A stretch of 50,487 nt of DNA, from contig LNFE01000187.1 in NCBI GenBank assembly GCA_001464575.1, positions 1-50,487 on the forward strand, in the 5' to 3' direction. The notes under the pieces were generated by a model. That model searched no databases, was not told the origin of the DNA, and was given only the letters and a program-made list of their open reading frames with translations. Position 1 is the first letter of the stretch; every line of letters starts with the position of its first letter. Made by a program: the position numbers and the translations under genes. Of the stretch, positions 17,256 to 24,837 are shown piece by piece. This DNA is from Acidobacteria bacterium Ga0077553. GTDB taxonomy: Bacteria > Acidobacteriota > Terriglobia > Bryobacterales > Bryobacteraceae.

Positions 17256-17655
17256 GCTTCTGCCAGGAGCCGATGAATTCGACCAGTCGGCGGACCCGGA
17301 CCAAGCCCAAATCCTGATCGTTCTCGACCTGACGGAACAGCGGCCCCCAAACCGGCATCTCGCGAGAGCCATGGGCCGTCCGCGGGTCGCCTTCGCCCAG
17401 AATCATCTTTTCGAGCTCCGCGGCCGGATACTTGCCGCCGCGGCGAAAGGCAAGCGTGGTCAGATCGGGGACTTTGTCCTTCAACGCCGCCGCCACCGGC
17501 CCCTTGCCCTTCCCGTCCATCCCGTGGCAGGAGGCACAATAGGCTCCGAACAGGCTTTTGCCGTCCATCTCCGGAATGAGTTTCCGGGGCGAGCGGTCCT
17601 GGCCGGCCAGGGGCAGCACGGTGCCTAGCGCCAGAAGAAGAAATGCGATTCGCAT
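17245..17655 (-). CDS. Secreted class I c-type cytochrome
   Basis: A 136-aa periplasmic monohaem cytochrome. Signal peptide MRIAFLLLALGTVLPLAG; haem site C40-A-S-C43-H44 in YCASCHGMDGKGKG; probable axial Met in SREMPVWGP near residue 100. The first ATG after the signal-peptide region (17655) is chosen; the longer frame upstream overlaps the neighbouring gene and has no family features. It starts 37 nt downstream of the C39-like gene and is probably the last gene of the leftward tetR set. The electron-transfer partner is unknown. Confidence 0.88.
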   Translation of the reverse strand: MRIAFLLLALGTVLPLAGQDRSPRKLIPEMDGKSLFGAYCASCHGMDGKGKGPVAAALKDKVPDLTTLAFRRGGKYPAAELEKMILGEGDPRTAHGSREMPVWGPLFRQVENDQDLGLVRVRRLVEFIGSWQKPKR

Positions 17656-17692
17656 GGATTTGTCCTCTGGCGCTAGTATATGGCGAACGCGG

Positions 17693-19018
17693 TTAGCCGT
17701 TGCGAACGATGCCTCGCAGGTCATACGGTTCGCTGCTGCCGCGCTGCACAAAGTTGCCATTTTCGAGGTAGAGGCGGTTCTGTGGATTCTGGTCGCTGCC
17801 CTGCGCGGCGTCGGTATACTTGGGGTCGTTGAAGCTGATGTACTGGCGGCCCTTATCGTCGACGCCCATCCCCGTGGCCACCACATAGTGGTCGATGCCG
17901 AACAGGTTGCTCGACGGGTTTGTACCATGAGGACGGTTTACGCCGAGCATCACCGGCTTGCCGGCTTTCAACTGGCTTTCGAGGTAGTTGAGCGCGGCCG
18001 AATCCGACTTCATGACGGAGGCGTTGCTCTGGCCGGGGACCACGCGATGGTTCCGGTCGCTCGTGTTCCGCATCATGTACTCGCAGGCGTTGTCGCACCG
18101 GGCGGCTGGGCGCTGGCCGGCGTAGTCGCCGGGGACCCGGGAATCGAACTGCGAGACGAAGTCGATGTTGACGTGAACGGACGGGCCGGCCTTCGGAGGC
18201 GTATCCCCGACGACTTTCACGAGTTCCGTCATCCGCCGCTTCTGATCGGCCTTCAGGTCCTTTAGGGACATGTTGGTATCGAACTTTCCGGTGGCCGGGT
18301 CGTAAAAGGATTGGTACCGCGCCTCGGCCAGGCTCTGCGCAGTGACGCCCTTTTTGGCGAGCGCCGGGAGTTGATCGAGCAGGCCGCCCTTGCCGGTGGC
18401 GGCTTTCGGGGCTTGGTTATAAAGGTCAAAGGCGGCGGCGGCGAGCATCTTGTTGCTCGGGTCGAGGCCCGCTTTCCGGCAGGCGGCTTCGTACTGTGGG
18501 CGGAACTGGCGAAGGGTCTCGAGCTGCTTGGAGTCGGCGTTGCGCGGCGAATAGGCCTCGCCCTGGTAGGAGAAGGTGCCCTTGTTTGGCTTGTGATTGG
18601 CAGGGTCGATGTGGCCTTCGTAGGCGGCGGTCATGCTGCCGTCCGGTTTGCGGGTTCCTTCGGCGACGCCGATGGCGACGGAGAGTTGGGAATCGGCGCT
18701 GGAGAGTTCTTTGGTGAGATCAAAGGTGGGGCTAGGCCGGGAGGGCGGCGGCGGGGCCGCGGCGCCAGATGCTTTGGCCAAGGCGGCTTGGGTCTTCGGT
18801 CCCACGATGCCGTCGGCCTTCAGGCCATGGCTCTGTTGAAACTGCCGCACGGCGGCGTCGGTTTTCGGTCCCCAGTCGCCGTCTGCCTCGAGAGGGAAGC
18901 CAGCCTTCGTGAGCTGCTTTTGCAGTTGGGTGACGGCGGGGCCCTGGTCGCCTTTCATCAATTCGAGGGGGGCGGAAACTGGCGCGTTGGAGGAAGAGAC
19001 GGGGTTGATCGTGGACAT
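17693..19018 (-). CDS. Peptidoglycan-binding domain fused to a C39-like cysteine peptidase domain
   Basis: A 441-aa protein. Residues 20-80 are a PG_binding_1 domain (GDQGPAVTQLQKQLTKAGF, DWGPKTDAAVRQFQ, GLKADGIVGPKT). A Pro-rich linker (88-97) follows, then a helical middle region. The C-terminal part (about 280-441) looks like a papain-fold C39-like peptidase with Cys in RCDNACEYM (308 or 312), H377 in GIDHYVVATGMG and Asn/Asp in SFNDP (397-398). No signal peptide or membrane segment is seen, so export would need another route, or the protein acts after lysis. ATG at 19018 has AGGAG 10 nt upstream. It lies 29 nt after the hydrolase and is probably in the tetR operon. A cell-wall-directed toxin or effector is possible, but unproven. 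Confidence 0.8.
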   Translation of the reverse strand: MSTINPVSSSNAPVSAPLELMKGDQGPAVTQLQKQLTKAGFPLEADGDWGPKTDAAVRQFQQSHGLKADGIVGPKTQAALAKASGAAAPPPPSRPSPTFDLTKELSSADSQLSVAIGVAEGTRKPDGSMTAAYEGHIDPANHKPNKGTFSYQGEAYSPRNADSKQLETLRQFRPQYEAACRKAGLDPSNKMLAAAAFDLYNQAPKAATGKGGLLDQLPALAKKGVTAQSLAEARYQSFYDPATGKFDTNMSLKDLKADQKRRMTELVKVVGDTPPKAGPSVHVNIDFVSQFDSRVPGDYAGQRPAARCDNACEYMMRNTSDRNHRVVPGQSNASVMKSDSAALNYLESQLKAGKPVMLGVNRPHGTNPSSNLFGIDHYVVATGMGVDDKGRQYISFNDPKYTDAAQGSDQNPQNRLYLENGNFVQRGSSEPYDLRGIVRNG

Positions 19019-19047
19019 CGGGAAGATTCTCCTGGCTGACGTCCGTG

Positions 19048-19929
19048 TTATCGGGCCTCCTGCAAGGAGGTTGCTTCGAGAAAACGCAGGATGCGTTCTC
19101 CGAGGAAGCGGCGGAACTCTGGCGTCAACGGGGGGCAGTGCTTGCTGCCGCGGAGCAACTCGGTTTCCGCCTGCGGGAGCCAGGCTTTGATCCGCCGGAG
19201 CAGCGCCTCGCCGGGGGCGTGGATATCGTGTTCGGCGCCGAAGACGAGCACGGGACAGCGCAAATTCTTCCAGCCGTCGCTTGCTTTGAACGGCGGAACA
19301 TGGAAGTCGAGCCGGTACGCCAGCAGGGCCTCGCCCAAGTACTGCGCCCACTCAGCGTTTCGCGTCGTGAACTGCGTATTCAGAATCGGCTCCAGCCGGG
19401 CTGGGGTTGGCCTCCAGCGGTACAGCATCAACGGCCAGGCGGCGTCCACGATGCCCGCCCAAACCGACCCTGTTACGATGCCTACCGGCACGACCAACAC
19501 GAGATGCCGCAGCCGTTCCGGCATGGCCAGCGCAACCCGCAGTGCGGTCATGCCGCCCCAACTTGCGCCGAGCAGCGCAAATTGATCCAGGCCCAGTTCG
19601 TCCGCTACTTGCCGCAGCCACGAGGCCAGATCCTTCAGCCGGCGATCATCGCTCCAGGGTGATTGGCCCAGCACATCGACGGCGTAAACGCGGCAGTGGT
19701 CCACCACGGGGCCCAGTTCCGGCAGGATGTGGGCCGCCGACGCCATCGCTCCATGCAGCGCCACCAACGGCGGCCCATCGACGGGCCCAGTGACCAGTAC
19801 GCGCGTTCGGCCCTGCGTGGTGGCGACGAATCGCTCCTCCACTGGGCCGGGGAACCGCGCGAGAAATTCCGCGCTCGCCAGCTGCATTCGCGCTCGGGCC
19901 TCTTCACTCTGAAACACGATGGACGCCAT
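19048..19929 (-). CDS. Alpha/beta hydrolase
   Basis: A 293-aa cytoplasmic alpha/beta-hydrolase fold protein. The oxyanion segment is VALHGAMAS, the nucleophile elbow is GASWGG with S123, the acid is D235 in FGAEHD and the base is H264 in GSKHCP. These form a full catalytic triad. The substrate cannot be inferred, and esterase, haloalkane or C-C hydrolase relatives share this layout. ATG at 19929, 2 nt after the tetR stop, so it is very likely co-transcribed with tetR and controlled by it. Confidence 0.9.
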   Translation of the reverse strand: MASIVFQSEEARARMQLASAEFLARFPGPVEERFVATTQGRTRVLVTGPVDGPPLVALHGAMASAAHILPELGPVVDHCRVYAVDVLGQSPWSDDRRLKDLASWLRQVADELGLDQFALLGASWGGMTALRVALAMPERLRHLVLVVPVGIVTGSVWAGIVDAAWPLMLYRWRPTPARLEPILNTQFTTRNAEWAQYLGEALLAYRLDFHVPPFKASDGWKNLRCPVLVFGAEHDIHAPGEALLRRIKAWLPQAETELLRGSKHCPPLTPEFRRFLGERILRFLEATSLQEAR

Positions 19930-19931
19930 GA

Positions 19932-20513
19932 CTATTTCTCCTGTTTGAGATGTTGGCTGAGCAGCTTCTTGAAAAGGCCCAGCGGGTCGGGGTGCCCGCC
20001 CTGCAGCCAGGCCAGCAGGGCGAAATAGTAGAACGAGAAGAAGGCGGCTCCGAACAGCGCGGCTTCTTCGGGCTTCGATTGTCGCGCCGCCCGATGCAGC
20101 GCTGCGACATGCTGATGCACTTCGGCCACCTGCGCGGCGAAGCGGTCGCTCCAGGGCGGTTCGGCAAAGAGCGACTCCCGCAGCAGCGCCCGCGATAGCA
20201 CCGGCCGCTTGGCGTAGTAGGCAAAGAAGGTGCCGGCGATGTGGCTCAACTCCTGCTCCAGGGTGCGTTTCCGCTTTGCCGCCCGCGCCGCCGTCCACGT
20301 TTGTTCCAGGTCTTCGAAGAGTGCGGTGTGGAGCAGGTCCTGCTTGTCGCGGAAGTGAGAAAGCACGGCGCCGGTGGAGACGCCGGCCGCCTGCGCGACC
20401 GACCGGAGGTTCATGGCTTCGTAGCCCACCGCGTCCAGCGCCTCGCGGGCAGCGTCGAGGATGCGGGCCCGGGTGGCGGCCTTCTGCACGGCGCGGTTGT
20501 TTTCCGATAACAT
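19932..20513 (-). CDS. TetR family transcriptional regulator
   Basis: A 193-aa one-component repressor. The N-terminal DNA-binding domain is at about 11-58 (TRARILDAAREALDAVGYEAMNLRSV), with the helix-turn-helix AQAAGVSTGAVLSHFRDKQDLL. The C-terminal ligand-binding part is all-helical and hydrophobic. ATG at 20513 is chosen because it places the HTH at the usual distance from the N-terminus. That start codon lies inside the perfect palindrome at 20506-20532, which is the obvious operator, so autorepression is expected. The hydrolase follows 2 nt downstream. The ligand is unknown. Confidence 0.9.
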   Translation of the reverse strand: MLSENNRAVQKAATRARILDAAREALDAVGYEAMNLRSVAQAAGVSTGAVLSHFRDKQDLLHTALFEDLEQTWTAARAAKRKRTLEQELSHIAGTFFAYYAKRPVLSRALLRESLFAEPPWSDRFAAQVAEVHQHVAALHRAARQSKPEEAALFGAAFFSFYYFALLAWLQGGHPDPLGLFKKLLSQHLKQEK

Positions 20514-20532
20514 GTTCACTGAACATGTTATC
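20506..20532. promoter_or_regulatory. 27-bp perfect palindrome: likely TetR operator holding both divergent start codons
   Basis: GATAACATGTTCA (20506-20518) and TGAACATGTTATC (20520-20532) are exact reverse complements around a single C at 20519. Each arm contains AACATGTT, itself a palindrome. The leftward tetR ATG (20513-20511) and the rightward membrane-protein ATG (20525-20527) sit at matching places in the two arms, 11 nt apart. By symmetry each gene has the same -10-like TAACAT ending 11 nt upstream of its ATG. A repressor dimer bound here would cover both translation starts and any such promoter. Confidence 0.8.
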
Positions 20533-22261
20533 CCATTTTCGACGGTACCAGCACGCGATCTATCTAGCCGGGATTCTATGGCTGAACGTCTATCTGGTGC
20601 GGCAGATTTTCTCGATCGAGTTTTCGGCGCAGCCACAGTCGATGCATGGGTTTTGGATGGCGATTGCGCGGTTGGCCGACGGGCATTGGTGGACGCCGCA
20701 CTGGTGGCCCTACTGGTACGGGGGCATGCCGTTTGAGTTGACGTATGCGCCGCTGGTGCCGTGGCTCACGAAGCATCTGGGGCTCTACCGGGTCATCGGT
20801 GTTTCGTTGTGTCTCGTACCGGTGGCCGTTTCTTGGTTCGCTTGGCGTCTGACGGGGAGAGCCGGCTGGAGCTTCGTGGCGGCCATCGTTTACTCGCTGT
20901 CCGCACCGACGGAATTGCTTTTCCCGGACGGGAAGTTCGACTGGTTGCACGTCGGCGATGCCCGGCGCATCTATCTGCAGATGGTTTGGGATGAGACGCC
21001 GCATTACCTCGCGCTGGGGTTTCTGTTGCTCGGCTGGCGGTGGTGGTCGATTGCGCTCGCAGCGCTGGCAAATCCGTTCGGCGTGACCGGGGCCATGGTG
21101 TTCGGGCTGTGTTGGGTGCTGGCCTCGGGCGAATGGCGGAAGGTGGCCGGCGCCGGCTTACTCGGCTACCTCATCGTTTGCCCGTTCTATCCGCCTTCCC
21201 TGCTCCCGTTGCTTCGAGCAAACGCCGCGCTATTTGGGGAGAGCGCCTGGAGCACGGCCTCAGCATTGGGGCTGGCGGCGACGGCCGCCGGGCTGGCGAT
21301 TCTTTGGGCGATCAGCCGGAGGCTGCCGGTTTACGCCCGCTTCTTGCTGCTGTTGACCTGTTTGCTTGCGGCGATTCTTTGGCTCGAGGTCCGTTGGGGC
21401 AGCCACTTCTTGTTGCAGCCGATGCGCTACAAGATTGAGTTGGAGCTCGCCCTGGTGCTCAGCGCCGTATTTACCGCCGCGGCATTGGTGGACCGCACCC
21501 CGGTATGGTGCCGGGTGGTCCTCGGCCTGGCTTTGCTTTGGCCGGCGTCGGAGCAGGTCATTCGGCATCGACGCTTCAGCAAGGATCTGATCCGATCGTG
21601 GGGGCCCGCTGGCACAATCGAGTACAAAACGGCGAGCTGGATGGAGCAGAACATTCCGGATAAGTTCGTCTTCGCGCCGGGCTCCATCGCGCAATGGATG
21701 AATGCATTCTCCAACGTGAAGCAGTATACCGGCGGCTCCTATCCCACCGCGCCCACCACAATGCAACAGAGGTTAATGTATGGCGTCTTCGCCGAGAAGG
21801 ATGCCGATCGGGCCGTTGCCCTTCTACAAGAGGCCGGCGTTGAGGCGATCGTTGTCTCCGGCCACAGCGAGATCAGTACTGAGTTCTGGCATCCGTATGC
21901 TCATCCGAGGATCTACGAAGGCCGACTGGAGTTGCTCTGGGAGGAGAAAGGCACGCGCATCTACGCGGTGCCACGCCAAGGCACCATCCCGGTCGAGTGG
22001 CGCGACGACAACCACTTCTTCGCGGCCGGGCCGGGCACGACGCCCGTGAACTGGCACATCGGCTGGCGCGCGTTTCGGGCGGACGGTTCGCCTTCTCCCA
22101 TCACCGCCAATGCCCAAGGACAGATCGTCGTCAACGAACCCGTGCTGCTCGCCTACGACGGCGGCCTGGAGGCCAAGCTCTGCCGCGCGGTCAGCTTGCT
22201 GACGCTGCTCGGCTGCATCGCTTGGCCCCTCTGGCGGCGACGGCTACCAGTCGATCACTGA
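20525..22261 (+). CDS. GT-C-like polytopic membrane protein
   Basis: A 578-aa integral membrane protein with about ten hydrophobic helices in the first 400 residues, followed by a soluble C-terminal domain of about 180 residues. The first loop, with DGHWWTPHWWPYWYGGMPFE, resembles the acidic and Trp-rich first periplasmic loop of GT-C glycosyltransferases and of PTPS-related membrane proteins. A lipid-linked sugar donor is likely if the resemblance holds. ATG at 20525 lies in the palindrome shared with tetR, so the gene is probably controlled by TetR. The ORF is open further upstream only because it is antisense to tetR. It converges with the DgoD-like gene and overlaps it by 18 nt. Confidence 0.75.
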   Translation: MLSHFRRYQHAIYLAGILWLNVYLVRQIFSIEFSAQPQSMHGFWMAIARLADGHWWTPHWWPYWYGGMPFELTYAPLVPWLTKHLGLYRVIGVSLCLVPVAVSWFAWRLTGRAGWSFVAAIVYSLSAPTELLFPDGKFDWLHVGDARRIYLQMVWDETPHYLALGFLLLGWRWWSIALAALANPFGVTGAMVFGLCWVLASGEWRKVAGAGLLGYLIVCPFYPPSLLPLLRANAALFGESAWSTASALGLAATAAGLAILWAISRRLPVYARFLLLLTCLLAAILWLEVRWGSHFLLQPMRYKIELELALVLSAVFTAAALVDRTPVWCRVVLGLALLWPASEQVIRHRRFSKDLIRSWGPAGTIEYKTASWMEQNIPDKFVFAPGSIAQWMNAFSNVKQYTGGSYPTAPTTMQQRLMYGVFAEKDADRAVALLQEAGVEAIVVSGHSEISTEFWHPYAHPRIYEGRLELLWEEKGTRIYAVPRQGTIPVEWRDDNHFFAAGPGTTPVNWHIGWRAFRADGSPSPITANAQGQIVVNEPVLLAYDGGLEAKLCRAVSLLTLLGCIAWPLWRRRLPVDH

Positions 22262-23440
22262 GCCATCGTCCGGATCGAACTGCGTCAAGTATGGCCGCGG
22301 TTCGCCCACCTGCGCCTTCAGCTTGTCTTCGTCGATCTCGATGCCGAGGCCCGGACCCGTCGGCAGCGGGCGGTAACCACCCACCACTGGCGGCAGCGGC
22401 TTCTTCAGCAGGTCGGCGTACTCGTTGTCGCCGCGCTCCTGAATCAGGAAGTTCGGCACGGAGCCGGCAATCTGCAGGCTGGCCGCGAGCGAGCAGGGGC
22501 CCTGCGGATTGTGCGGCGCGATCGGCAGATAGTAAGCCTCCGCCATACCCGCAATGATCTTCAGTTCCGTGATGCCGCCTGCGTAGCAGATGTCCGGCTG
22601 CAGAATCATGGCCGCCTTCTTCTCGAGGATTTCGCGGAAGCCCCACTTCGTGAAGATGCGCTCGCCAGTGGCCAGCGGCACGCTGGTTTTCTTCGCGAGC
22701 TCGGCCATCACGTCCACGTTCAACGCCTGCACCACTTCCTCGTAGAACCAGGGGTTGTAGGGTTCGAGCGCCTTCATCATCACCATGGCCGTCGGCGGCT
22801 GCACCGCTCCGTGGAACTCGACGCCGATATCGACCGCCTTGCCCACCTTCTCACGCAGCGCTTTGAAACGCTCGACTACTTCCTCGACGAACATCTGGCC
22901 TTCGTTGTATTTGAACGCCGCCCGCTTGTTGCCGCGCAGGCCTACCTTCATCGCGTTCACGCCGGTCTTGTCGCTGAGCACGCCATAGACGCGGACCTTG
23001 TCGCGCGTCGGGCCGCCGAGCAGCTTGTACACCGGCACGCCGTAGACCTTGCCCTTGATGTCCCACAGCGCTTGGTCGATGCCGCTTGAGATGGCGGTCT
23101 TGATGGGGCCGCCGCGGTAGAACGCGCCGCGATGGATCGCCTGCCAATGGTGCACGACGCGGCACGGGTCCTGCCCGATGAGGTAGTTTCCCACTTCGAG
23201 CGCGCCCGCGGCGCAGGCCTTGGCGTCGTCCTTCAACATCTCACCCCAGCCGGTGACGCCAGCGTCGGTGGAGATTTTGACGAACACCCAGGAGTTCTTC
23301 AGAACGAAGGTTTCAATCTTCGTCACCTTGATCGTATCGTTCGGTCCTACCGCGGCAGCGTCGCTGCGCGCGGCGGTGAACATGGCGTCCATGCCCAGCA
23401 CGCCCGCACCTCGCAGTAGGGTTCGGCGGTCTATTGCCAT
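22244..23440 (-). CDS. Tat-exported galactonate dehydratase-like enolase-superfamily enzyme
   Basis: A 398-aa protein with a twin-arginine signal (DRRTLLRGAGVLG). It is closest to the D-galactonate dehydratase (DgoD) type. Expected ligands and acid/base residues are E208 and H210 in GVEFHG, E234/E235 in FYEEVV, E260 in ATGERIF and H310 in APHNPQGP. E. coli DgoD has Asp where this protein has E208. The segment VYGVLSDKTGVNAMKVGL is about 12-15 residues shorter than I expect between VYG and the AxK strand, which may be another short deletion (near 22972). It probably dehydrates an aldonate or similar sugar acid in the periplasm. It follows DUF1501 by 14 nt. Confidence 0.8.
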   Translation of the reverse strand: MAIDRRTLLRGAGVLGMDAMFTAARSDAAAVGPNDTIKVTKIETFVLKNSWVFVKISTDAGVTGWGEMLKDDAKACAAGALEVGNYLIGQDPCRVVHHWQAIHRGAFYRGGPIKTAISSGIDQALWDIKGKVYGVPVYKLLGGPTRDKVRVYGVLSDKTGVNAMKVGLRGNKRAAFKYNEGQMFVEEVVERFKALREKVGKAVDIGVEFHGAVQPPTAMVMMKALEPYNPWFYEEVVQALNVDVMAELAKKTSVPLATGERIFTKWGFREILEKKAAMILQPDICYAGGITELKIIAGMAEAYYLPIAPHNPQGPCSLAASLQIAGSVPNFLIQERGDNEYADLLKKPLPPVVGGYRPLPTGPGLGIEIDEDKLKAQVGEPRPYLTQFDPDDGSVIDW

Positions 23441-23454
23441 CGTCGTTATCTCCT

Positions 23455-24837
23455 TTAAGCCAACAAGTCTTTCACTACGCGCCCATGCACATCGGTCAAC
23501 CGGAAGTCCCGGCCGGCATAGCGATAGGTGAACTTTTCATGGTCGAAGCCCAGCAGGTGCAGCATGGTCGCATGGAGGTCGTGCACGTGCACCTTCTGCT
23601 CCGCAGCGGCGAAGCCGAACTCATCGGTGGCGCCGTAGGCGAGGCCCTTCTTCACGCCGCCGCCGGCCAGCCACATGGAGAAGCCGTAGGGGTTGTGGTC
23701 GCGGCCATTCACCATGCCGGAGTTCGCGCCGAGGTCGGGCAGTTCCACCGTGGGGGTGCGGCCAAACTCGCCGCCCCACAGCACGAGCGTATCTTCGAGC
23801 ATGCCGCGCTGCTTCAGATCCTTGAGCAGGGCCGCAATCGGCTGATCGCACTCGCGGGCCAGGCGGCCATGATTGGTCTTGATGTCGTCGTGGCTATCCC
23901 ACGGTTGCCCCGCGCCGTGCCACACCTGCACGAAACGAACGCCGCGTTCAAGCAGGCGGCGGGCGATCATCATCTGCCGGGCCTGCAGGCCTTCGCCGTA
24001 AAGCTTGTGGATGTGCTCGGGTTCCTTCGTGAGGTCGAAGGCGTCGTCGGCCTCCATCTGCATGCGGTAGGCGAGTTCGAACGATTGCACGCGGGCTTCG
24101 AGCAGCGCGTCGTTTTGCCGACGCTCTTCGAAGCTGCGATTCAACTGCTGCAGCAGATCGAGCTGCCGGCGCTGCTCTTTGGTGGAGGTCGCCGTGTTGC
24201 GAATATTCTCGATCAGCTTCTCGATCTGCACTTCGCGCGTGTCGATGTGCGTCGCCTGGTAGGCACCGGGCAGGAAGGCGCTACGCCAGTTCTGGTTGCC
24301 CTGCGTCGGAAGGCCGTCCGGACAGAGGACGATGAAGCCGGGAAGGTTCTCGTTTTCCGTGCCGAGGCCATAGGTGACCCAGGAGCCGAAGCTGGGGCGC
24401 ACCTGCCGGACGTCGCCGCAGTTGAGCATCATCAGCGACGGCTCATGGTTCGGGATATCCGTGTGCATGGAGCGGATGACACAGAGGTCGTCGACGCAGC
24501 CGCCCACGTTTGAGAAGATCTCGCTGACTTCGATGCCGCTTTGGCCGTAGGGCTTGAAGGAGAACGGCGAGCCGAAGGCCGCGCCGGTGCGGCGCTCGGT
24601 CTTGAGCGTAATAGGAATCGGCTTGCCGCTGAACTTGGTCAGAGCGGGCTTCGGGTCAAACGTGTCGACGTGCGAGCAGCCGCCATTCATGAACAGATGC
24701 AGCACGCGTTTGGCTTTGAAGGGCAGCGGCGGGCGCTTGGCGCCTTGCAGTTCTGACGTCAGCGCGAGCGCGCCCATGCCCATCCCACAGCGGGCAAGCA
24801 TTTCGCGGCGAGTGAGGAAAAGGTCTTTGGACTTCAT
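23455..24837 (-). CDS. DUF1501 domain protein, Tat-exported
   Basis: A 460-aa protein of the DUF1501 family, related to the alkaline phosphatase/sulfatase fold. Twin-arginine signal: LTRREMLARCGMGMGALAL. Family segments are HLFMNGGCSHVDTFDPKP, SMHTDIPNHEPS, WHGAGQPWDSHDD, LWGGEFGRTP and NGRDHNPYGFSMWLAGGGVK. The conserved Asp and His residues suggest a metal site, but no activity is established for the family. Its ATG overlaps the stop of the DUF1549/DUF1553 gene (ATGA), the usual pairing in Planctomycetes, Verrucomicrobia and Acidobacteria. It probably acts in the periplasm on complex glycans together with its partner. Confidence 0.92.
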   Translation of the reverse strand: MKSKDLFLTRREMLARCGMGMGALALTSELQGAKRPPLPFKAKRVLHLFMNGGCSHVDTFDPKPALTKFSGKPIPITLKTERRTGAAFGSPFSFKPYGQSGIEVSEIFSNVGGCVDDLCVIRSMHTDIPNHEPSLMMLNCGDVRQVRPSFGSWVTYGLGTENENLPGFIVLCPDGLPTQGNQNWRSAFLPGAYQATHIDTREVQIEKLIENIRNTATSTKEQRRQLDLLQQLNRSFEERRQNDALLEARVQSFELAYRMQMEADDAFDLTKEPEHIHKLYGEGLQARQMMIARRLLERGVRFVQVWHGAGQPWDSHDDIKTNHGRLARECDQPIAALLKDLKQRGMLEDTLVLWGGEFGRTPTVELPDLGANSGMVNGRDHNPYGFSMWLAGGGVKKGLAYGATDEFGFAAAEQKVHVHDLHATMLHLLGFDHEKFTYRYAGRDFRLTDVHGRVVKDLLA

